The notes beneath the pieces were generated by a model. That model was given only the letters and a program-made list of their open reading frames with translations, was not told the origin of the DNA and did not search any database. A program made the position numbers and the translations under genes. Below are positions 46,870 through 56,126 of a stretch of DNA of 64,000 nucleotides, one piece after another. This stretch comes from JAPYTK01 sp964401935 (GTDB lineage: Bacteria > Myxococcota_A > Polyangia > Polyangiales > Polyangiaceae): contig CAYOAL010000036.1 of assembly GCA_964401935.1 (NCBI GenBank), forward strand, positions 1 through 64,000. The letters run 5' to 3'. Position 1 is the stretch's first letter, and each line of letters starts with the position of its first letter.

Positions 46870-48057
46870 GTGCGGATAGATCTGGTCGTTGCCGTGCTTC
46901 AACTGATCGATGGCGACATTCACCTCCCTGCGCTGACCACCGCGCACTCGCATGCCTTTCAGCGCGGGATGCGCGGCCGCGCGCAGCGCGCGGCCGCCGC
47001 TGGCGAGCAGAGCTTCTGGAGCTGGCGCGACACGATGTACGAGCACGCCGAGTCGCTCACGCCGGAGTCGCTCTACCAGATCTCGCGGGTGGCCTACGAA
47101 GAGCTGCGCTGGGCCGGCGTGCGCACGGTGGGAGAGTTTCACTACGTGCACCACCAGGCGGACGGCACGCCGTACGACAACCGCATCCTGATGAGCGAGG
47201 CCGTGATCACGGCCGCGCGTGACGAGGGGCTACGCATCTGCCTCCTGCGTGTCGTGTACCACCGGGGCGGGCACGACCAACCGGCCGAGGGGGTGCAGCG
47301 ACGCTTCGCCGATCCCACCCTCGAGGCGGCTCTCGAGGACGTCGAGCAGCTCTTCACGACCTTCGCCGACGAGCCCAACGTGCGCATCGGGATCGCGCCC
47401 CACAGCGTGCGCGCGGTGCCGCCGGCCTGGCTCTCGGAGATCGGCGCCTTCGCCGCGCGCCGCAAGCTCCCGGTGCACATGCACGTGGCCGAGCAACCCA
47501 AGGAGGTCGAGGCGTGCCTCGCCGAGACGGGACGGCGCCCCGTCGAGCTCATCGCGGAGCGCGGGCTGCTCAACGAGCGCTTCGTGGCGGTGCACACCAC
47601 CCACGTGTCTCTTGCCGAGGCCAAGCTGCTCGGCGACGCTCGGGCCTTCGCGTGTCTGTGCCCGACCACGGAGCGCGATCTCGGGGATGGTCTCGCCAAC
47701 GTCTCGCAGCTCGTTGGCGCCAACGTGAGGCTCTGCGTCGGGGTCGACAGCCACGTGTTGACCTCGCCGCTCGAGGAGCTGCGCTGCGTCGAGCTCGGCG
47801 AGCGCCTCCGCACCGGTCGGCGCAACGTGCTCACGCCGGAGCGCGGCTCACCGGCCGAGGAGCTGTGGCGGATCGGCTCGGAGCTCGGGGCCCTGGCGTG
47901 TGGCTTCGACGACCCGGGGGGCACGGTGCTCATCGATCGCGCCGCCCGCGAGCTGTCGCTGGTTCCCGACGCGTTGCTCCTCGACGCCATCGTGTTCAGC
48001 GGCACCGATCGCGTGTTCATGCGTCGGCCCAGCAAGAGCCATCACCCTGTCGGCTGA
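46870..48057 (+). CDS. hutF: formimidoylglutamate deiminase (HutF-like)
   Basis: About 395 residues from GTG 46870 (GTG 46894 possible). An amidohydrolase with the metal motif HSHAFQRGMRG and HutF-type blocks FWSWRDTMYEHAESLTPE, VGEFHYVHHQADGTPYDN, LPVHMHVAEQPKEVEAC, TTERDLGDGL and GVDSHVLTSPLEELR. HutF turns formimino-glutamate into formyl-glutamate in histidine breakdown. The N-terminal beta-sandwich segment of about 50 residues before the metal site seems missing, so the protein is shorter than usual; the gene start is weakly supported. No other hut gene is in the window. Confidence 0.8.
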   Translation: MRIDLVVAVLQLIDGDIHLPALTTAHSHAFQRGMRGRAQRAAAAGEQSFWSWRDTMYEHAESLTPESLYQISRVAYEELRWAGVRTVGEFHYVHHQADGTPYDNRILMSEAVITAARDEGLRICLLRVVYHRGGHDQPAEGVQRRFADPTLEAALEDVEQLFTTFADEPNVRIGIAPHSVRAVPPAWLSEIGAFAARRKLPVHMHVAEQPKEVEACLAETGRRPVELIAERGLLNERFVAVHTTHVSLAEAKLLGDARAFACLCPTTERDLGDGLANVSQLVGANVRLCVGVDSHVLTSPLEELRCVELGERLRTGRRNVLTPERGSPAEELWRIGSELGALACGFDDPGGTVLIDRAARELSLVPDALLLDAIVFSGTDRVFMRRPSKSHHPVG

Positions 48058-48132
48058 CGACATGAGCGGCCGACGAGGTGAGCGGCCGACGAGAGCGGCC
48101 GACGAGGTGAGCGGCCGACGAGGTGAGCGGCC
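48056..48132. repeat. 16-bp tandem repeat array
   Basis: Units of GACGAGGTGAGCGGCC: perfect copies at 48072-48087, 48101-48116 and 48117-48132, a variant at 48056-48071 and a 13-nt copy at 48088-48100. It begins within the hutF stop codon and is followed by diverged copies up to about 48186. It has a loosely similar theme to the array at 17451 (also at the 3' end of a gene). Confidence 0.85.
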
Positions 48133-48231
48133 GACGACACACGACGTCGACCGACGCGAGCGCCTGACACACGAGCGGCTGACGACAGGTTGAAAGTTGG
48201 GCGGCAGCTGCCGTAGACGGTACCGTGAGGA

Positions 48232-48939
48232 ATGCAGAAGAAGCTGATCGCAGAGTTCCTGGGGACGTTCTGGCTCGTGTTCGGGGGGTGCGGCAGCGCG
48301 GTCTTGGCGGCGGCGTTCGGGGGCACCGACTCCAACCTCGGGATCGGCCTCGTGGGAGTGTCGCTCGCCTTCGGGCTCACGGTCCTCACCATGGCCTTCG
48401 CCATCGGTCACATCTCCGGCTGTCACCTGAACCCGGCGGTGACGGTGGGGTTGGTGGTCGGCGGGCGCCACGACGCCAAGGAGGCGGTTCCGTACATCGT
48501 GGCCCAGACCGTCGGCGCGGTGGCCGCGGCCGGAACGCTGTACGTGATCGCGACCGGCAAGGCGGGGGCGGAGATCGGGGGCTTCGCGGCGAACGGCTTC
48601 GGTGAGCACAGCCCCGACGGCTACAACATGGTGGCGGCGCTCGTGGCAGAGGTGGTGCTCACCGCCTTCTTCTTGTTGATCATCATGGGGAGCACCGACG
48701 CGCGGGCTCCGGCCGGCTTCGCCCCGATCGCGATCGGGCTCGGTCTCACCTTGATCCACCTCATCGGCATTCCGGTCACGAACCTCTCGGTCAACCCCGC
48801 GCGCAGCACCGGCCCGGCCATCTTCGTGGGGGGCTGGGCCATCTCGCAGCTGTGGCTGTTCTGGGTGGCGCCGCTCGTGGGAGGGGCCATCGGCGGCATC
48901 GCGTACAAGTCGCTGTTCGAGCCACATAAGGACGCCTGA
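48232..48939 (+). CDS. aqpZ: aquaporin Z
   Basis: 235 residues, with six membrane helices and both pore motifs: HLNPAVT (NPA 67-69) and SVNPARS (NPA 188-190). Helix-5 His176 and Arg191 of the selectivity filter are present, indicating a water-type channel rather than a glycerol facilitator. Standard bacterial AqpZ length. It follows the tandem repeat and hutF, and converges with a sulfatase gene. Confidence 0.95.
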   Translation: MQKKLIAEFLGTFWLVFGGCGSAVLAAAFGGTDSNLGIGLVGVSLAFGLTVLTMAFAIGHISGCHLNPAVTVGLVVGGRHDAKEAVPYIVAQTVGAVAAAGTLYVIATGKAGAEIGGFAANGFGEHSPDGYNMVAALVAEVVLTAFFLLIIMGSTDARAPAGFAPIAIGLGLTLIHLIGIPVTNLSVNPARSTGPAIFVGGWAISQLWLFWVAPLVGGAIGGIAYKSLFEPHKDA

Positions 48940-48966
48940 GTCGCGCGCGGCTCCCGGGGTTCGTGG

Positions 48967-50973
48967 TCACTCGGCGGGCGTCGCGCTCGCCGCGAGCGGG
49001 GGCGGTGGTCCCCAGATCACGTCCTTGCCGATCGGCCAGTCGTCGACGGGCATCGGGCCGAAGGTGGCGCGGGCGATGTCGGGCAGGGGCGCGCAGGCGT
49101 CTTCTCCGAGATCGACCAGCTCGCCGGGATCGGCGAGCAGATCGTAGCAGTGGAACTCGTCGTCCCACTGCCGCGCCTCGATCTTGAGCTGCCCCTGCAT
49201 GAGGCCCCAGTTGCGAAAACCGCACTCCCACACCCACGAGCAGTTGGTGAGGGGCACCGGTCCGTTCGTGCGCTGGGGCCGGGTGATGGGGTTGCCGATC
49301 ATGCGCGCGCGGTGCTCGCGGAGGGCCGGCGCGTCCCAGAGGCCCATCAGATCGAGCACGGTGGGCGTGAGATCGTAGTGCCACACGAACTGTTGCTCGG
49401 CGCCGCGCAGCGCGCGCTCCTCGTCTTCGGAGAGAGTGCCGGCTGGGGCGTCGAGCCAACCCGGCACCTTGATCTCTTCGTCGAACAAGGCGCTCGTGTG
49501 ACCCATCTGCCAGTGCTCGCGGAACGACTCCCCGTGATCGGAGGTGTAGACGATCACGGTGCGCTGCCCGCTGTCGGTGCTGCGCACGTGTTCGATGAGG
49601 CGCCCGACCGCGATGTCGGAGAGGTAGACCACGTTCTTGTAGTAGTTGAGGTAGTGCTCGTTCTTGTCGGCGTCGCGGGTGAACTCGGCCGGCTGAAACG
49701 GCGCGTGGTTGGGGTCGTACACGTAAGGGAAGTGCACGTTGGAGTAGTGCACCGTCGCGAAGAAGGGCTCGGGCAGCTCCTCCCACGCGTCGATCACCCA
49801 GTCGGTGAGGAGCGCGTCGTGGGCGCCGGCGTCGAAGTTGGCGTGTTTGTCGAGGTGGGTCGCGTAGGCGCGCATCACCACCGGGAAGTCTTGAACGTAG
49901 AGCCGCATGCTGCCGAACATCACGTGCTGGCTCGTCCAGTAGGTGCCGTGGATGCCCGCCGCGGCGGCGTAGTCCCACAAGAGCGGCGCCGAGAGCAGCC
50001 GCTCGTAGGTCTCGTAGGTGGGGATCCCCGACCAGATGTTGGAGATGCTCTGAGCGGTGGTGGAGGCGTTCGCTCGCATCTGCTCGAGCGGGAACCGCGC
50101 GGGCGCCGCGTCGTTGGAGAACGGGGTGGCGCAGGGCGGGGGGGAGGCCGCCCTCGCGTCGGGCACGTGGGCGTTGCACGACACGTCGTACCGCAGGCTC
50201 TCCTGGAGGATGAACAGCACGTTCCGCGGGCGGGCCGGCTTGGCGACGAGGCGGGGGAGCGTCGGGGGGCTGCGTCGCTCGACGCGGAGCTCGGCGGCGT
50301 CGTCGGAGAGCCGGCGCCTCACCGCGATGTGAGACATGACGCCGTGGATGTAGATGAGGTCGGGCGTGGTCGACTGCCACTCGCGGTAGCTCGCAGGCAC
50401 CTCGGTGAGGCCGTACATCGCGAGGGGGAGCATGAGCGGCACCAGCGTGCGCGCGACGGGGCGCGGCTTCACCCAGGTGCGTCCGAGCACCAGCATGACG
50501 ATCGCGACGAGGATGGTGCCGAAGAATCGGAGCGCCACCCACGGCTCGTGCAGCGGGAGATAGCCCGTGAGCAGCCGTGGGAGCGAGCGCGCGTAGATCG
50601 CGCCGTCGTGCGACAGATAGATGTCGAAGAAGCCGAAGAACGCGCTCTGTACGCCCACCGTCAGCGTGAAAAAAACCGCGAACAGACCGGCACAGGGCTG
50701 GCGTAGCCAACCACGCGGTCGCGACGCGCTGTAGAGAAGCAGCCCCCAGAACGCGGTGCTGGCCATCGCCGTCCCGAGGTACGCGTACAGGTGCAAGCGA
50801 TCGAAGCCGGTGATGTGGTCGAAGCGACGCGCGACGTCGGTACCGACCACCCACGCGCCGGGGCAGAGCAGCACCAGCGCGCCGAGGGTGCGGCGGAGAC
50901 GCCGTCGACGGCGACGGCCCGCTCGCGGCAGCTCGAAGGACGGGGAGAGCTCGGCTGTGGAAGGGGTACGCAA
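48967..50973 (-). CDS. membrane sulfatase/phosphotransferase of the alkaline phosphatase superfamily (paralogue 1)
   Basis: 668 residues; the frame starts with TTG 50973. About five membrane helices (residues about 30-195) precede an extracytoplasmic catalytic domain (about 240-650). Key motifs: NVLFILQESLRYDV (first metal Glu), the likely nucleophile region NASTTAQSISNIWSG (Thr), and TSDHGESFREHWQMGH (metal Asp/His). The SDHGE motif recalls phosphoethanolamine transferases and LTA-synthase-like enzymes. It is the last gene of a three-gene unit and paralogous to the upstream copy at 52491. Confidence 0.82.
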   Translation of the reverse strand: MRTPSTAELSPSFELPRAGRRRRRRLRRTLGALVLLCPGAWVVGTDVARRFDHITGFDRLHLYAYLGTAMASTAFWGLLLYSASRPRGWLRQPCAGLFAVFFTLTVGVQSAFFGFFDIYLSHDGAIYARSLPRLLTGYLPLHEPWVALRFFGTILVAIVMLVLGRTWVKPRPVARTLVPLMLPLAMYGLTEVPASYREWQSTTPDLIYIHGVMSHIAVRRRLSDDAAELRVERRSPPTLPRLVAKPARPRNVLFILQESLRYDVSCNAHVPDARAASPPPCATPFSNDAAPARFPLEQMRANASTTAQSISNIWSGIPTYETYERLLSAPLLWDYAAAAGIHGTYWTSQHVMFGSMRLYVQDFPVVMRAYATHLDKHANFDAGAHDALLTDWVIDAWEELPEPFFATVHYSNVHFPYVYDPNHAPFQPAEFTRDADKNEHYLNYYKNVVYLSDIAVGRLIEHVRSTDSGQRTVIVYTSDHGESFREHWQMGHTSALFDEEIKVPGWLDAPAGTLSEDEERALRGAEQQFVWHYDLTPTVLDLMGLWDAPALREHRARMIGNPITRPQRTNGPVPLTNCSWVWECGFRNWGLMQGQLKIEARQWDDEFHCYDLLADPGELVDLGEDACAPLPDIARATFGPMPVDDWPIGKDVIWGPPPPLAASATPAE

Positions 50974-51038
50974 CGCCTATCCGATCGCGTGTACCACAGC
51001 CGCGGGCAGAGCTCTCTCGGAGCGCTCGCGGGGCTCGC

Positions 51039-52442
51039 TCACCCGTCGCTACACTTCACGTCGCACACGTTGCTCGCGAGCGCCGCCGCCACGCAGGCGT
51101 CGTCCCAGCCATCGCAGCAGCAGTGGCCGAGCCCCTCGGTGTTGCAGATGGAGGTGATACACCCCGGACCTCCGAAGGGGCGGCTCGTGGCGTCGTCGTC
51201 GTCGGGGTCGACGGGGGCGGCCAGCTCGGAGCACAGCGGCTGGAGCGGAGCGCCGGCCTTGCACACGGTGTGCGAGCAGTCGTCGGCGGTGGCCAGGCAG
51301 CAGGTGCTCTTCTCGGGGCTGCATCGCTTGGAGCAGCACACGTCTCCCAACACGCAGGGCGCGCCTTGTGCGAGGCATGGAACGACGCTCTCGCAGGTGG
51401 CGGTGCCATCGTCGCCGGCCACGCAGGTGGCGTCGCCGCAACACTCGAAGGTGCCGCTGCACGGGAGCGAGTCGAGCACGCAGCACTCCTCGAGGGCCGC
51501 GTTGCACGTGCCCTCGCAACACTCGCCGGGCAGGCAGCGCTCGTGCAGCCCCTTGCTGCAGCCGGGGCTCTTGGTACACAGGCCACCCACGCAGAACGCT
51601 TGGTCACAGCAGTCTGCGGCGCGCACGCACCCGAACCCCTCGGGGACACAGTCGCCGTCGCTGCACACCGCGGCGTCGCCGGGGGGAACCGCGACGCAGA
51701 AGCCGCCGCAGCACTCCTCGGGGCTCGTGCAGTCGACGCCTACCTGTTTGCCGCAGGGGGCGTCGGCGCACACGCCGGGGCCGTCGTCACCCGCCCCGCG
51801 CTCGCAATAGCGGCTGCAACAGACGGCGCTCGCGTCGCAGCTCGCGCCGTTTTGCGCGCACGGCACGCAGGTCGCGGACTCGGGGCTGCACACATGGCTC
51901 GCGCTGCAGCATGGGGTGGCGACGTTGCAGCTCGCGTCGAGCGGTGCGCAGGTGCCGCCTCCGCAGGTGTTTCCGTTGGCGCCAGCGATACAGCTCGAGG
52001 CGCAACAGTCGTCGTCGCTGGTGCAGCTCACGCCATTGGGTTGGCAGCACGCGCCGCCCTGGCACGCCGCGCCCGCCGTCCAGAAACCGCAGCACTGGGC
52101 CTCTACGCCGCAGCTCGATCGCGAGTCGCCGCAGAGTGGAACGGTGTCGAAGCAGCTCCTGGCCGCGTCGCAGCTCTCGAGGCAGCCGGAGTCGGTGAAC
52201 ACCAAGAGGAACGCTGCCCGCTCCTCGGCGGACGCGGCGCCGAGGCGCGCCCCTGCCTGCTCCACGCAGCCCGGGTAGAACGAGTCGCCTCCTTCGCAGG
52301 CGGCCACGCGCTCGCAGAGCAAGGTCACCGCGCTGGCGTAGCTCTCGAGGTCGTAGAGCGTGACGCAGCTCGACGCGATGAGGGCGGCGGGCACGGTCGC
52401 GAGCCCGAGCCGCGCGAGCAGGGTGAAGGGCGTCTGTTGCAA
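51039..52442 (-). CDS. large Cys-rich lipoprotein
   Basis: 467 residues from ATG 52442. The signal peptide ends at ALIASSC (lipobox). The mature protein is extremely Cys-rich, with about ten CC-containing modules (for example CTSDDDCCASSC, CCSRYCERGAGD, CGGFCVAVPPGD, CCEGTCNAALEECC), each likely a small disulfide knot. It ends with a CDGWDDACVAAA repeat. It sits between two paralogous sulfatase-like genes on the same strand, suggesting a joint envelope function. No similarity to a characterised protein is recognised. Confidence 0.8.
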   Translation of the reverse strand: MQQTPFTLLARLGLATVPAALIASSCVTLYDLESYASAVTLLCERVAACEGGDSFYPGCVEQAGARLGAASAEERAAFLLVFTDSGCLESCDAARSCFDTVPLCGDSRSSCGVEAQCCGFWTAGAACQGGACCQPNGVSCTSDDDCCASSCIAGANGNTCGGGTCAPLDASCNVATPCCSASHVCSPESATCVPCAQNGASCDASAVCCSRYCERGAGDDGPGVCADAPCGKQVGVDCTSPEECCGGFCVAVPPGDAAVCSDGDCVPEGFGCVRAADCCDQAFCVGGLCTKSPGCSKGLHERCLPGECCEGTCNAALEECCVLDSLPCSGTFECCGDATCVAGDDGTATCESVVPCLAQGAPCVLGDVCCSKRCSPEKSTCCLATADDCSHTVCKAGAPLQPLCSELAAPVDPDDDDATSRPFGGPGCITSICNTEGLGHCCCDGWDDACVAAALASNVCDVKCSDG

Positions 52443-52490
52443 CGGAGCTCTACGATAGCAACAACCCCTGCGGTTGAGCGCGATGGCGGC

Positions 52491-54413
52491 TCAGTGGCGG
52501 CCGGGGAGGGCCTGGAACACGCGCTCTGCTGCGGTGAGCAGCTCGCCGCAGTGAGTGAGCGCGAGGGGGGAGAGCTCGTCGACGTCGGCGCTCACGTCGT
52601 AGCAGAGCCAGCCGTTGTCCCACTCGCGAGCGATGAGCTTGTGGGAGCCGCGCATCACCCCCCAGTTCTCGAAGGCGCAGCCCCAAACCCCCGAGCAGTT
52701 GGTCATCGCGACCAGCGGCTCGCGTTCGAGAGGCCGGAGGAGCGAGCGGCCGACCATGGGCTCGACGAAGGGGGCGAGCTCGGGCGCGTCCCACAGGCCC
52801 ATCAGATCGAGCAGGGTGGGGGTGACGTCGGTGTGAAAGACGTAGGCGTCACGGTTGTTCGCCAGGTGGCGCTGCTCCTCGTTGGTGAGCTGCTCCCCCG
52901 GAGCGTCGAGCCAGGCTGGCACGTGGATCTCCACGTCGAAGAGGGAGCCCGTGTGGCCGAGCTGGCCGTGCTCGCGAAACTGCTCGCCGTGATCGGCGGT
53001 GTAGAAGATCACCGTGCGCTCCGAGAGGGGGAGGCTGCGCACGTGCTCGATGAGGCGCGCGATCGTCTCGTCCTGACGATGGACCGCGTTCTTGTAGAGG
53101 TTGCGATACGCCTCGTTGTCGCTCTGAGCCTTGCTCGGTGAGGCCGGCTGGAAGGGCGCGTTGGTCTCGTCGACGAGATAGGGCAGGTGCGTGTTCCCGT
53201 AGTGCGCTACCGCGAAGAAGGGCTCGCGGAGCTGGCCGAGCTCATGCTCGATGCGCGCGGTGAGCAAGCGGTCGTCGGCTCCGAGATCGATGTCGGCGAG
53301 TGGATCGAGGTGGGTGGCGCCGCACTGAAACCGCGTGGGTAGGTCTTGCACGAACAACCGCGAGTTGGCGAACATCATGTGGTGGCTCGACCAGTAGGCG
53401 GTGTCGAGGCCGGCGGCGTGGGCGTAGTCGAACAGGAGCGGGGCGCCGTGGAGCGCCTCGCGCGACGCGGTGGGCTCGAGCCCCGACCACAACACCGCGA
53501 GCTGGATGGCGGTGGTAGAGGAGTTGGAGCGCATCTGGGACAAGCCCACGCGCTGGGGTGCGGCGCGGTTGGTGAACGGCATCACGGGGCAGCTCGACGC
53601 GGGGGAGGAACAGGCCACGTCGGCGCGGATGCTCTCGGACAGGATGAAGAGCACGTTGCGTGGGATGGGCGGCGCGGCGGTGAGCGACGGGAGCGACGGC
53701 GGGTTTCGGCGCATCGGGCGCAGGTCGCGTCGATCGTCGAGGCCGGTGAGCTGTTTGGCGAGGCCCCCTACGGCGTGGAAGTAGATCACGTCGGGCGTGG
53801 AGCCTTGCACCGCGCGGTAGCTGCACGGGATGAGCAGCGCGCCGACGAGGGCCACCGGGGCGACACAGGCGAGGAGGTTGGCGGTGCGCTTGCGCGTGCG
53901 GATGAGGCGCCGGCCGAGCCAGACGAGGGCGGTGGCGAGGAACAGCGGCGGCGCCACCGAGAGCAGGAAGTGCTTCCCGTCGGCCTCGAGCTGTCCGAGC
54001 ACGCTGTCGCTCATGTCGGTGCCCCACAGCGTGGCGTCGAGGTTCAGGTAGGTGGAGTATTGCCGGTAGAAGTAGATCTGGGTGCCCAGGGAGACGGTGG
54101 CGAGGGCGACGAACGTGCCGGCCGCCACCCAGCGCAGCCGGCCTCGCCGGGCCGACGCGCACGCGAGCAGCAGGCCCCACACGAGGGCGCTCTCGGCCAC
54201 CGCGACGCCGTAGCTGCCGAAGTACTTGCCTGGGAGCTCGGCCAGACGCCCCCCGCGCAGGCTCACGTCGGCCGCCACCACCAAGAGCGCGGGCAGGAGC
54301 AGCACCGCCGCGCGGCGGAGCGTCGCGTAGCGCCCGAGCGCGCGCAGCGCACGGCCCGCTCTCGGGCGGCGATCGCTCGGCTCTTCGGTGTGCGATAGCT
54401 CGATGGTGGGCAC
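52491..54413 (-). CDS. membrane sulfatase/phosphotransferase of the alkaline phosphatase superfamily (paralogue 2)
   Basis: About 640 residues from GTG 54413 (a GAGG site upstream; GTG 54434 is also possible). N-terminal membrane helices (about five) then a catalytic domain with NVLFILSESIRADV, the nucleophile region NSSTTAIQLAVLWSG (Thr) and TADHGEQFREHGQLGH. It is clearly paralogous to the 48967-50973 protein over the full length, including the PDVIYFHAVG region. Two enzymes flanking one Cys-rich lipoprotein may modify a surface polymer. Substrate unknown. Confidence 0.82.
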   Translation of the reverse strand: MPTIELSHTEEPSDRRPRAGRALRALGRYATLRRAAVLLLPALLVVAADVSLRGGRLAELPGKYFGSYGVAVAESALVWGLLLACASARRGRLRWVAAGTFVALATVSLGTQIYFYRQYSTYLNLDATLWGTDMSDSVLGQLEADGKHFLLSVAPPLFLATALVWLGRRLIRTRKRTANLLACVAPVALVGALLIPCSYRAVQGSTPDVIYFHAVGGLAKQLTGLDDRRDLRPMRRNPPSLPSLTAAPPIPRNVLFILSESIRADVACSSPASSCPVMPFTNRAAPQRVGLSQMRSNSSTTAIQLAVLWSGLEPTASREALHGAPLLFDYAHAAGLDTAYWSSHHMMFANSRLFVQDLPTRFQCGATHLDPLADIDLGADDRLLTARIEHELGQLREPFFAVAHYGNTHLPYLVDETNAPFQPASPSKAQSDNEAYRNLYKNAVHRQDETIARLIEHVRSLPLSERTVIFYTADHGEQFREHGQLGHTGSLFDVEIHVPAWLDAPGEQLTNEEQRHLANNRDAYVFHTDVTPTLLDLMGLWDAPELAPFVEPMVGRSLLRPLEREPLVAMTNCSGVWGCAFENWGVMRGSHKLIAREWDNGWLCYDVSADVDELSPLALTHCGELLTAAERVFQALPGRH

Positions 54414-54565
54414 GGTCGCCTCGACGGCCTTCACCTTAGCCCAAGGGCGCCATCCGAGCCCTCGGGAATCCTGCCTGCCCACGGGGAGCGCGCCGCCCAC
54501 TCGTGGCGCCTGGTGAACAGCGGCCCGTCATGGGCGCTCCAGGTTGGGTTGCGAGATTCGGGGGC

Positions 54566-54991
54566 TCAGGGGTCGGGGGGTGGGGGGGCTTTGCTCGGAC
54601 CCACCTTCATGGGACCACGCTTGGCCAGGAACAGCTCGATGCGCTCGGCGCCGTCTCCTTCGATCTCCATGAAGCGGATGCCAATGCCTGCCGGCAGGCC
54701 TGCGGTCTCGTCTCGAGGGCGCAGCCAGCGCACCTCGCCGACCCCCCGAACCACGCCCAGGCCGTCGTCCAAGTGGATGGAAAGGTTGAACCGTGTACCC
54801 ACTGGGTGAACGATGTGGGTGGCCACGAAGATGCCGCCCGCGGAGAGGTTGCTCGCGAAGCCCGCGTAGAAGTTGCTCTCGCTGTTCACGGTCACGGCGA
54901 GATCGACCTGAAAGCGCAGCTCCCCGCGGTCTTCGATGCTGCTCTCGCTGATTGTGAACTCGGGATTGGAGTCGCCCACGAGAGCTATCAT
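54566..54991 (-). CDS. PilZ domain protein (c-di-GMP receptor)
   Basis: 141 residues from ATG 54991 (GTG 54979 is possible). One PilZ domain with both c-di-GMP contacts: RGELR (RxxxR, residues 22-26) and NLSAGG (48-53, the D/NxSxxG motif), then GTRFNLSIHLDDG, VRGVGEVRWLRP and GIGIRFMEI. It should bind c-di-GMP and change conformation to a partner. In myxobacteria single-domain PilZ proteins often affect motility; the partner here is unknown. Confidence 0.85.
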   Translation of the reverse strand: MIALVGDSNPEFTISESSIEDRGELRFQVDLAVTVNSESNFYAGFASNLSAGGIFVATHIVHPVGTRFNLSIHLDDGLGVVRGVGEVRWLRPRDETAGLPAGIGIRFMEIEGDGAERIELFLAKRGPMKVGPSKAPPPPDP

Positions 54992-55085
54992 CGCACAGCC
55001 GATGCCAGCGACTCCAGCCAGTGATGATGCGCGCGCACCTCCCGGCACCGCCTCCCCCGCCGGTTCGAACGGAGACGCGCGGCGC

Positions 55086-56126
55086 TCAGCCGAGCGTAGG
55101 GGGCGGCGGCGGCATGCTGCGGCCGTGGCGCTTGCTCATCTCCCCCACCGGGGCGGTGGCGAAGGCTTCACGCGCGGTGCTGACGCGCCCGCGCTCGCCG
55201 GCGCGCCCGAGGGCCACCATGAGCTTGGTGAGGGCCGCCTCGTCGGTCATGTCGCCGGCGCCGATCGCGCCGGCGCCGAGCGCGGCGGTGCCGCCCGAAT
55301 AGCGTGAGAGATCGACGTGGGCCCGGTAACACTGGCTCACGATCACCACGGGCACGTCCATCCGCGTCGCCTTCTCGATCACGGGCACGATCGAGCGATC
55401 CATCGTGGGCACGTTGCCGGCCCCGAAGGTCTGCAACACGAGGCCTCGCACGCCGCTGTCGAGCGCGCCCCGCAGGAGGTTGGGCTCCAGGCCGGGGAAC
55501 AAACGCACGGTCAACACGCTCGGCTCGAGGCGGTCGTCGAACGGGTCGGGGGTGCGTCGCTCGAGCACGTGATCGCCGATGTCGACGTCGATGCCGAGCT
55601 CGGCCAGCGGCGCGCACATCGGCGAGGCGAAGGCGTCGAGCCCCCACGCGTCGACCTTGGTGGCGCGACACCCGCGCAAGAGCTGCGACGCAAAGGCGAG
55701 GCCCACCTCGGGGATGGGCTCGGTAGCGAGCTGGAACGCGTCGATCAGGTTCTGACGCGCGTCGCTGCGGATGCGGTCGAGCGGTCGCTGCGAGCCGGTG
55801 AGGATCACGGGGCGATCGAGCTTGGGCAAGAGGAACGCGAGCGCGCTCGCGGTGTAGGCCATGGTGTCGGTGCCGTGGACCACCACCACGCCGTCGTAGT
55901 GGGGAAGCGCCGCGTGGACGGTGCGGGCGAGCTCGATCCAGCGCTCGGGCTGCATCTCGCTCGAGTCGATCTGCCAGAGGATGCGGGTGTCGATGTCGGC
56001 GATCTTGGCGAGCACGGGGATCTCCGCGATGAGGTCGCGGGCGTAGTCGTCGATGACGAGCGGCTCGTCCGCCTTCCCGCTGCGCATCATGAGCGTCCCC
56101 CCGGTGTGGATGAGGAGGATGCGCAT
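55086..56126 (-). CDS. ansA: type I L-asparaginase
   Basis: 346 residues from ATG 56126 (1-nt overlap with the upstream peptidase stop, TGATG). Asparaginase motifs are clear: RILLIHTGGTLMM (first catalytic Thr) and VVVHGTDTMAYTAS (second catalytic Thr-Asp). Other blocks: DSSEMQPERW, LTGSQRPLDRIRSDARQN and VLQTFGAGNVPT. It hydrolyses asparagine to aspartate and ammonia. No signal peptide is present, so it is cytoplasmic type I. The Ala/Pro-rich C-terminal tail is unusual. Confidence 0.9.
   Translation of the reverse strand: MRILLIHTGGTLMMRSGKADEPLVIDDYARDLIAEIPVLAKIADIDTRILWQIDSSEMQPERWIELARTVHAALPHYDGVVVVHGTDTMAYTASALAFLLPKLDRPVILTGSQRPLDRIRSDARQNLIDAFQLATEPIPEVGLAFASQLLRGCRATKVDAWGLDAFASPMCAPLAELGIDVDIGDHVLERRTPDPFDDRLEPSVLTVRLFPGLEPNLLRGALDSGVRGLVLQTFGAGNVPTMDRSIVPVIEKATRMDVPVVIVSQCYRAHVDLSRYSGGTAALGAGAIGAGDMTDEAALTKLMVALGRAGERGRVSTAREAFATAPVGEMSKRHGRSMPPPPPTLG

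Noticed and set aside
48056..48190. CRISPR array
   Set aside because: Tandem 16-mers without unique spacers; no cas genes.
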